Program-made: the position numbers and the translations under genes
Source: Triticum aestivum
Lineage: Eukaryota > Streptophyta > Magnoliopsida > Poales > Poaceae
NCBI RefSeq assembly: GCF_018294505.1
Contig: NC_057810.1
Span: 709,627,563 to 709,691,562, forward strand
DNA: 64,000 nucleotides
Direction: 5' to 3'
Shown: positions 57,716 to 64,000 of the stretch, one piece after another
How the letters are laid out: each line of letters starts with the position of its first letter
Position numbering within the stretch: the first letter of the stretch is position 1
The notes under the pieces: generated by a model
Told to the model about the DNA's origin: nothing
Databases searched by the model: none
What the model saw: the letters and a program-made list of their open reading frames with translations, nothing else

Positions 57716-58017
57716 TTTTAGTTTTTAGTTTTTTCTGTTTTCTGTTTTTCATACAAAGTTTGAGATGAATTAATTAATTAGATTAGATTAATGTCAAATA
57801 GTATATAGAAATGTTAGAAATGTTACAGAAATGTCAGAAATTTTAGAAATGTTAGTTTTATCTAGATGAATTAGATTAATTTAAAATTGTTATAGAAATG
57901 TTAGTTTTTAGTTTATTATAATTTTAGTTATACAAATTTAGAATTTGCATATAAGAAATCACAATCCAATCATTTAAAAAATGTTACTTTTGCGGCATAT
58001 AGTATTTGTTCTCGACG
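57716..58017. other. AT-rich stretch before the CACTA-B second ORF
   Basis: About 300 bp, with repeated TAGAAATGTTAG units near 57805-57910. Probably an intron. No gene. Confidence 0.55.
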
Positions 58018-58446
58018 ATGCCCGGCCCGCATCCTCGCCGTCGACCCGTTCGCGACGACGTCCTGCTTCAGAGGACCCATGTCCGGGATTGGGCTCCGCC
58101 GGGCTGGCACAGGGAGGTACTACTTTCAGGGGCTCGCCGGTTGGTGAGGAACCCGGGTCCCGTCGTCGACCCTGAGCTCCTTTGGTGGCGTTCCCGTCGC
58201 CCACTTTTGGTGCAGAGGGAGCCGGCCCCGCCAGAGTTGCTGCATCGCCGTGTTAGGGAGGAGGACAAGCACGTCCATCGCTACATGGCTGCTATGGACG
58301 TCAGGTTCTCCAATACCTGGCAGGGTCTTTGGGGAGATGACCGGAGCTATGATACTGTGATGGTTCCTTCTCTTTGGGTGTCCACCGCCCGCACCTCAGG
58401 AACCATGAGTGGCCTAGATTATTCTGTAGTATTCGATCTTTATTAG
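58018..58446 (+). CDS. CACTA-B second-gene exon, Arg/Trp-rich protein, 142 codons
   Basis: ATG 58018 to TAG 58444-58446, intact. Starts MPGPHPRRRPVRDDVLLQRT and includes WAPPGWHREVLL, ELLWWRSRRPLL, EDKHVHRYMAAMDVRFSNTW and VSGLDY-type ending SGLDYSVVFDLY. I know of no domain for it; similar sequences seem common in wheat repeats, from memory. It stands where the second gene of CACTA-A has its early exons. CACTA-C inserted 19 bp after its stop. Confidence 0.5.
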   Translation: MPGPHPRRRPVRDDVLLQRTHVRDWAPPGWHREVLLSGARRLVRNPGPVVDPELLWWRSRRPLLVQREPAPPELLHRRVREEDKHVHRYMAAMDVRFSNTWQGLWGDDRSYDTVMVPSLWVSTARTSGTMSGLDYSVVFDLY

Positions 58447-58465
58447 CTAGCTAGCTAGTGATGTA

Positions 58466-58727
58466 CACTACTAGGAAAAGGGCTATAGATAGGACTGATT
58501 CTAATGGCACACCAGGTAAATAGTGCGCCACTACTATATACTAATGGCGCACCAGTTGCTCGTGCGCCATTAGTATGGAAGACACTAATGGCGCACCGTG
58601 CTCACGATGCGCCACTACTATTGATTTTTTCCCCACTTTTCCATACAAACTAATGGCGCAGGATGACAAAGTGCGCCATTACTAGTTAGAACTAGTAATG
58701 GCGCACGACCAAGAGAGTGCACCATTA

Positions 58728-58764
<37 letters not shown>

Positions 58765-58982
58765 CTTTTTTGCAAACCTACTAATGGCGCACTATGCCAA
58801 AGTGCGCCATTACTAGTTTAAACTACTAATGGCGCACTTTTCCACAGTGCGCCATTAGTATACATATGTTTTTTTTTACTTTTTTGCAAAAAGTACTAAT
58901 GGCGCACCACCTGCCGGTTCGCCATTAGTAACCAGGGTTACTAATGGCGCATTTTGTGGTGGTGCGCCATTAGTAACCTGGG
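58466..58982. repeat. CACTA-C left terminal and subterminal repeats
   Basis: About 15 copies of TAATGGCGCACC and its complement GGTGCGCCATTA, mostly in facing pairs 15-25 bp apart. A TATATATA run of about 34 bp lies at 58728-58761. These are typical transposase-subunit binding arrays. Confidence 0.92.
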
Positions 58983-59469
58983 ACCAACAAGATATTTTAG
59001 ACAGCCCACCTACCCACTCACTTTCCCCACTTCATTCTCTCCACCTCCACCTCCAAGCTTGTCTCGGCTGCCTCCTCCTCCTCACCTCATTTCCACCATA
59101 GATTCATCAAAATTAAGTGGTGTAAATTACCTTTTTTTGATAGGTAAGTAAGGGGAAAGCTATCTTCATGATGTAGATCTACTTTTTTCTCCCTAGCTCG
59201 CTCCAACAACCTGCACATGCACTTTTTGTGGCCTAGCTAGATCTAAGTATGTTTGCGGTGTTGCTTGTGTTTGTGGTGTTGCATATATGTTTGTGTTTGC
59301 AGGTACCGGTATTTGAAATGCGATAGTTGCCAATATTTTGCCGGAATGTTGATTCATTTCCGTTTCGGCGAGAATTTTGGCACTATGCATTCTTTTTGGT
59401 CCTATTTTTAGGGAAGGTCATGCCAAATTTTTTCTTGGTTCTAAAATATCGTTTTGCTCTACCCCGCAG
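58983..59469. other. CACTA-C leader and probable first intron
   Basis: About 490 bp between the repeats and the first coding exon. CT-rich up to 59090, then AT-rich, ending in an acceptor-like CTACCCCGCAG at 59469. Confidence 0.5.
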
Positions 59470-62400
59470 GCGACCATCGTCCGCACGATGACCGAAGGCA
59501 TCATGAATAGGTTTTTGAGCTCCGCGAAGGCCGAGATGCTTCAAAAGAATGAGACGGAGATAAGATGTCCGTGTCAAAGATGCAAGCTGAAGAGCCTTAT
59601 TGCGGACCCGGATTCTGGGCAGGTGCGGGACCACCTGCTCTTGCATGGTTTCATGGATGGCTATCGGTGGCAAGGTGATGAAGATGACTATGAAGTCGTC
59701 CATGGGGGCCGGGCAAGAAATGAGGAAGGGCAACAAGACAACCATCACGGCGAGGGCGGGCGAGAAGACGAAGAATCTCCAGGACATGATCACGACGGTG
59801 ATGATGTACACAATAATCATGTAGAAGATGTCGTACATGATGATGAGGAAGATCAAGACGAAGGGCATGATCATGAAGATGAAGATACCGGAGCAGACGA
59901 TGATGGAGGCTGGGTGCAGGACCCTCATATTCAAGAGCTGCTTCGCAAGCAGACGGATAACGCAAGAGCTGCCGCACGAGAGAAAGCCAAGCTGAATCAA
60001 CTTGAGATAGACGCGGTTACTGCATTGTATGAAGGATGCAGGCCCGAGGATACCCGCCTGAAAGTAACGCTCATGGCTCTGGAGATGAAGGTAAAACACA
60101 AAATGACCGACGCATGCTTCGACGAGAACATGTCATTCTGGCACGAACGTCTTCCCAAGGGAAACAAGTGCCCGACCAGTTTCGAGGAGGCGAAGAAAAT
60201 CGTGTGTCCTTTAGATTTACCGCACATGAAATACCATGTGTGCATGAACAATTGCATCATTTATCGGGACGAGCACGCGGGGTCTACCATATGTCCGGTG
60301 TGCGGCGTCACTCGATACAAGAAGATGAAGAAAGCTCCTTGAAAATCGGTGTGGTACTTTCCAATCACTCCTCATCTGCAGCGGTATTTCGCGGACCCTA
60401 AGGTAGCAAGGCTCCTGCGTTGGCACGCAGATAGGGAGGAGAAGAAGCGGGAAGATGACGGAAATGATCCGGAGATAAATAAAAAAGACAAGATGCTGAG
60501 TCACCCTAAGGATGTGAGCCAGTGGCAAGCGTTGAACTTCGAATACCCATAATTTGGGAAGGATCCAAGGAACATCATGCTGGGCGCGAGCACCGATGGA
60601 GTCAATCCGTTTGGCAGCCAGAGAAGCACACATAGCACCTGGCCTGTGTTTGTGTGGATGTACAACCTTCCCCCCTGGTTGTGCATGAAGAGGAAGTACA
60701 TTCACATGAGTATGCTAATTGAAGGGCCGAAACAACCAGGGAACGACATCAATCTGTATCTGGGGCTGCTGAAGGAGGAGCTAGACACGCTGTGGAAAAC
60801 GCCAGCCAATACGTGGGACGCTGCAGAGAAAGAATATTTCCCTATGAGAGCCGCACTGCTCACGATGGTGCACGACTATCTCGGTTACGGATATCTTGCG
60901 GGGTAGGTAGTCCATGGATTTTCTGGATGCGTAAGGTGCATGGATGACACAACATATCGCCAGCTAGATAGAGATCCCGGGCCTTCAAAAACCGTGTTCA
61001 TGGGACATCGAAGGTGGCTGCACGATGATGACCCGTGGAGGAAACGCAAGGATCTGTTCGATGGTGAAACCATACCCCGAAAACGCCCGTGTACGAGGAG
61101 CGGCGAGGAAATAGACGAGCTGTTGAAAAATTGGAAAGACTGCCCACTGCCGGGAAAGAAGCAAAAGGCGCCAGAGCTGGGAAAGAAGCAAAAGGCGCCA
61201 GAGCCGCTGCTGAAGGTATGGAAAACGAGGTATGTTTTCTGGGACATGCCGTACTAGAAGATCCACCGTGTGCCTCACAGCCTTGATGTCATGCATATCA
61301 CGAAGAACGTGTGCGAGAGCCTGCTTGGTACCCTGCTCAACATGCCAGAGAGGACCAAAGATGGGCCGAAAGCAAGGGCAGACTTGAAATCAATGGGCAT
61401 CAGGCAGGAGCTTCATGCTAATGATGATGATGATGATGATGAGGCGAAGCAGGACACAGAAAGTCGTCGCAAAGGCAAAAAGGCCAAGAAGACCGGAAAT
61501 GACTACCCTCCTGCGTGCTTCACTCTAAGTCAGGAGGAGATCGAGCAATTTTTCACCTGCCTCCTAGGAGTAAAACTTCCTTACGGTTACGCGGGGAAGA
61601 TAAGCAGATACCTAGACCAAGCGAAGCAAAAGTTCAACGGGATGAAGTCTCACAACTGTCACGTGCTGATGACGCATATACTTCCAGTTGTAATCCGTGG
61701 GATCATGGACGCGCACGTCCGTGAAATGCTATTCGGCCTATGCAACTTTTTCGACGTCATCTCTTGGAAGTCGATTGGCGTGAGGCAACTCAGAAGGCTA
61801 CAGGAAGAGATCATGGTGATACTATGCAAGCTTGAGATGTACTTCCCGCCTGCATTCTTCGACGTTATGGTGCATCTGCTGGTCCATATCGTGGAGGATA
61901 TCATCCAACTCGGGCCGACGTTCCTGCACAACATGATGCCGTTCGAAAGGACGAATGGTGTCATCAAAGGATACGTTCGGAACATGTCACGTCCAGAGGG
62001 AAGTATAGCCAGGGGCTTTCTGACCGAAGAGTGCATCTCCTACTGCATGAATTATCTAGGCATCGAGAACCCCGTTGGTCTGCCCGTCAACAGGCACCTC
62101 GGTAGGCTCGCTGGATGGGGTCACCATGAGGGTCGCCGTGAAATGCATGTCGACTTCGAGGGTCGACTCGCCGACTTTGAAAGAGAAAACCTAGTCGCGC
62201 TACAACACATAGACGTGGTCGATCCTTGGGTGGTAGAGCACAAAACCTTTATTGAGAAGATGTACAATGACCGAGGCCAACAGAGGACGGATGGAGATAT
62301 ACTCAAAGAGCACAACTCATGTTTCACGCGTTGGTTCAAGAAGAAGCTTCTGTCGTACCCTTTACATGAAGATTCTTCCACGGAAGAACAACTCATATTT

Positions 62401-63018
62401 TCCTTGTCAAAGGGCGCCGAGCACAACCTGATGACCTATGAGGCGTACGATATCAACGGCTACACATTCTACACCGAGGACAAGGACATGAAGAGCGATG
62501 GTTATCAGAATTCCGGGGTAACGATGGAATCCTACACCGGTAGGGACAAGGACAGATACTACGGAAGGATCGAGGAGATATGGTAGCTGAGCTACGCTGG
62601 AGAGAAGGTGTCGATGTTCCGTTTCAGATGGGCCAAGAGCATCCTAAAAGAAGACCGATATTTCACCACCATGGTTATACCCGAAGCCAAATCCAAGACC
62701 GCGGGCGCAAACGTCACCGCGAAAAATGAGCCATGGATACTGGCTTCCCAAGTGGACCAATGCTTCTTCATTACCGACCCGCCAAAGCCCAATCGTGTTG
62801 TCGTGAGGAGAGGCAAAAGGAAGATCATCGGAATGGATGGAGTAGCCAATGAGCAAGCCTTCGAAAAGTACAGCGACCCGAAGATCGAACATGACGACGA
62901 CGATGAAGTAGCAGCACACACCACAAGAAGAAGCAGGACCACCCTACCTAAAGGACGTCCCTTCCATAGAAGAACTCCATTTGCGAAAAAGAAGGGCAAG
63001 AACATTGTGAACAGATAG
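59470..63018 (+). pseudogene. TNP2 transposase of CACTA-C, one frame with five in-frame stops
   Basis: ATG 59488 (MTEGIMNRFLSSAKAEMLQK) to TAG 63016-63018, about 1,177 codons in one frame with no frameshift. Stops are TGA 60340-60342, TAA 60550-60552, TAG 60904-60906, TAG 61255-61257 and TAG 62584-62586. Order: transposase-associated part with ETEIRCPCQRC; a His/Asp/Glu-rich stretch (about 59700-59910); TNP2 core (CMNNCIIYRDEHAGSTICPV, LIEGPKQPGNDINLYL); HSLDVMHITKNVCESLLG; DUF4218 part (FPPAFFDVMVHLLVHIVED, MMPFERTNGVIKGYVRNM); a DUF4216-type part (SYAGEKVSMFRFRWAK); basic tail. It is about 40-50% similar to the A/B enzymes by eye. Confidence 0.9.
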
Positions 63019-63382
63019 CTAGCTAAGATCGATTGTATTTAAATCGTAGTCTTCATTTCTCGATTGTATTTCATGGGCACTTTTTGATATCATGAATATT
63101 TTTAAATTTCATGGGCGCTTTTTGAATTCATGAGGACACTTGATCTCGACCCCCCTCCATCTCGATCTCAATTCCCCCTCCATCTCGATCTCGATCCCCG
63201 CACCCTCCCCCGCTCCGCCTCCGCCGCGGATGATATTTTCAAGTAAGAAATTTGAACATATTTTTTAAAAAATTATTACTGTTTTTATAAAAAAATATTA
63301 CTGTTATGATTTAAACTAGTTTGAACATATTTAAACACAAATAAATATAAAAAACAGCATTTAAAATGCATAAAAAAATATT
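63019..63382. other. CACTA-C spacer after TNP2
   Basis: Contains a CTCGATCTC-type tandem repeat (63143-63210) and an AT-rich stretch. No gene. Confidence 0.6.
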
Positions 63383-63456
63383 GGGGAGCCTGGGAATCAA
63401 ACCCAGGACCTCCTGGTGTGTGTGCTGCGTGCTGACCAGTCGGGCTAGTGGGTGGG
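63383..63456 (-). ncRNA. tRNA-like remnant with internal pol III box motifs
   Basis: Read on the minus strand, TAGCCCGACTGG fits an A box and GGTTTGATTCC a B box, about 31 nt apart. A perfect T-arm (CCTGGG-TTTGATT-CCCAGG) is followed by GCTCCCC. The 5' side (CCCACCCAC) cannot pair with GCTCCCC, so this is not a working tRNA. It could be a tRNA-derived SINE head or an old tRNA copy. Confidence 0.4.
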
Positions 63457-63516
63457 TTCTGTTGTAGATAGGGTTAGGTTGTAGATATGGTTAGTGGGCT
63501 AGATTAAAACAAAATT

Positions 63517-63593
63517 CTAATGGCGCACCGAGGGGAGGTGCGCCATTAGAATAGTCATACTTATGGCGCACGACTGGACGATGCGCCATTACA
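63517..63593 (+). promoter_or_regulatory. Internal repeat block of CACTA-C
   Basis: Two facing pairs: CTAATGGCGCACCGAGG / GGTGCGCCATTAG and TTATGGCGCACGACTGG / GATGCGCCATTA. It is the same motif as the left subterminal array, placed between TNP2 and a GC-rich exon as in CACTA-A and B. Confidence 0.7.
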
Positions 63594-64000
63594 ACCCTCC
63601 CGCTAGCTATCCTCCCTCTCTCTCGCCAGATCCCCTTCGACCCTCTCTCCCTCGCCATCAGATCCACCCGCGCGCTGCCCCGACCCACGACGCCGCCGCC
63701 CCGACCCTCACCGGACTCCACCCCCGCCGCCCCCGCGCCCCCGCGCCCCCACCCCCGCCGCCCCGACCCTCGTCGGACTCCTCCTCGCCGTCTGCGCCTT
63801 CTTCCACATCCTCCAGGCCTCCGCCGCTGCCGGCCGCCAAGGCACCAACCACCTCCTCGGACGGGGCGCTCTTCCTCGCGCTCTCCTCACCAACCACGAC
63901 GCCGGCCACCTGCTCCTCACCAACCACGATGTCGGCCACCTGCTCCGTCATCTCCGGCAGAGGTTACTCCACCTAGCTGCAGCACTCGTGAGCTTGGCGG
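63594..64000 (+). CDS. GC-rich Pro/Ala/Ser-rich first exon of the CACTA-C second gene (partial)
   Basis: Low-complexity open reading to TAG at 63974-63976 in one frame, with SRPPPLPAAKAPTTSSDGAL and a 36-bp tandem repeat (CTCCTCACCAACCACGA) at about 63885-63945. Both strands are open. The real frame and start are uncertain. Confidence 0.35.

Larger units (their letters stand above)
38725..58465 (+). mobile_element. CACTA transposon B (left end present), interrupted by E4 and CACTA-C
   Basis: The left end CACTAGTAGAAGAAGGG (38725) is close to the end of CACTA-A. It is followed by a subterminal GTCCCAGTTTGAAGG motif, a coiled-coil/membrane exon, the TNP2 gene, an AT-rich spacer, a repeat block split by E4 (43836-57174), a GC-rich stretch and a second ORF. 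CACTA-C starts at 58466, so the right end of B is beyond the window. Outside E4 the element is about 6.4 kb here. TNP2 residues are very similar to those of CACTA-A, so both belong to one family. Confidence 0.85.
58466..64000 (+). mobile_element. CACTA transposon C (left end present, right end outside window)
   Basis: Starts CACTACTAGGAAAAGGGC at 58466 with GTA before it (3-bp target size fits CACTA). Its subterminal repeats and TNP2 differ clearly from those of A and B, so it is another family. It holds subterminal repeats, TNP2, a tRNA-like remnant, an internal repeat block and a GC-rich exon, then runs off the window. Confidence 0.88.

Noticed and set aside
1..64000. CRISPR arrays, bacterial operons or phage modules
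   Set aside because: Introns, LTRs, CACTA ends and tRNA-Asp primer sites show plant nuclear DNA. The regular repeats are transposon subterminal arrays and minisatellites.

Overview
The window is a piece of a large grass genome made entirely of nested transposable elements. I found no ordinary host gene. The mix of elements points to the wheat tribe (Triticeae: wheat, Aegilops, rye or barley). It includes CACTA transposons with TNP2 transposases and CACTAGTAGAAAAAGGG-type ends (I associate these with the Jorge group), gag-only Ty3/gypsy elements with a tRNA-Asp primer site, and Ty3/gypsy elements that carry an antisense gene. Family names come from memory and were not searched.

Layout, left to right. 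(1) CACTA-A fills 1-37578. Its left end lies outside the window and its right end (CTACTAGTG) is at 37578. It carries a TNP2 transposase (1-542 and 8943-10598), an internal block of its own terminal-type repeats with TATA boxes (11597-12088), a GC-rich proline-rich exon (12175-12536), a repeat-rich middle part with two inverted repeats of a SNF2-ATPase gene fragment (22010-23343, 32991-33492), a second gene joining a Ptta/En/Spm domain to a Ulp1-like cysteine protease (33493-37009), and right-end subterminal repeats (37370-37578). Three LTR retrotransposons interrupt it: E1 (548-8942, TSD CCTAC), E2 (12537-22009) and E3 (23344-32990). (2) A decayed Ty1/copia fragment on the minus strand (37579-38724) separates CACTA-A from CACTA-B. 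(3) CACTA-B starts at 38725. It holds a coiled-coil/membrane exon, a TNP2 gene (39694-43072), an internal repeat block, and the start of a second gene. The internal block is split by E4, a 13.3 kb gag-pol Ty3/gypsy element (43836-57174, TSD GGGTG). (4) CACTA-C begins at 58466 inside CACTA-B and runs off the right edge. It has ordered subterminal repeats (TAATGGCGCAC), a TNP2 gene (59470-63018), an internal repeat block and another GC-rich exon.

How the parts relate. In each CACTA element the TNP2 gene lies upstream of a block of terminal-type inverted repeats, followed by a GC-rich exon that would begin a second gene, so the transposase-binding repeats may also act as a promoter region. All four retrotransposons are complete from LTR to LTR but disabled. 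E1, E2 and E3 have no reverse transcriptase or integrase. E4 has full gag-pol broken by six in-frame stops and a changed integrase catalytic residue. E1 and E4 both carry an antisense gene with a Transposase_28-like domain.

The most interesting lead is in the middle of CACTA-A. Two tandem inverted repeats made of SNF2 helicase-type coding sequence (LSGTPFQNNF motif) could give hairpin RNA matching a host chromatin remodeller, recalling the known case of miR820 in rice CACTA elements, which targets the DRM2 methyltransferase. This is an inference and needs small-RNA and target searches.
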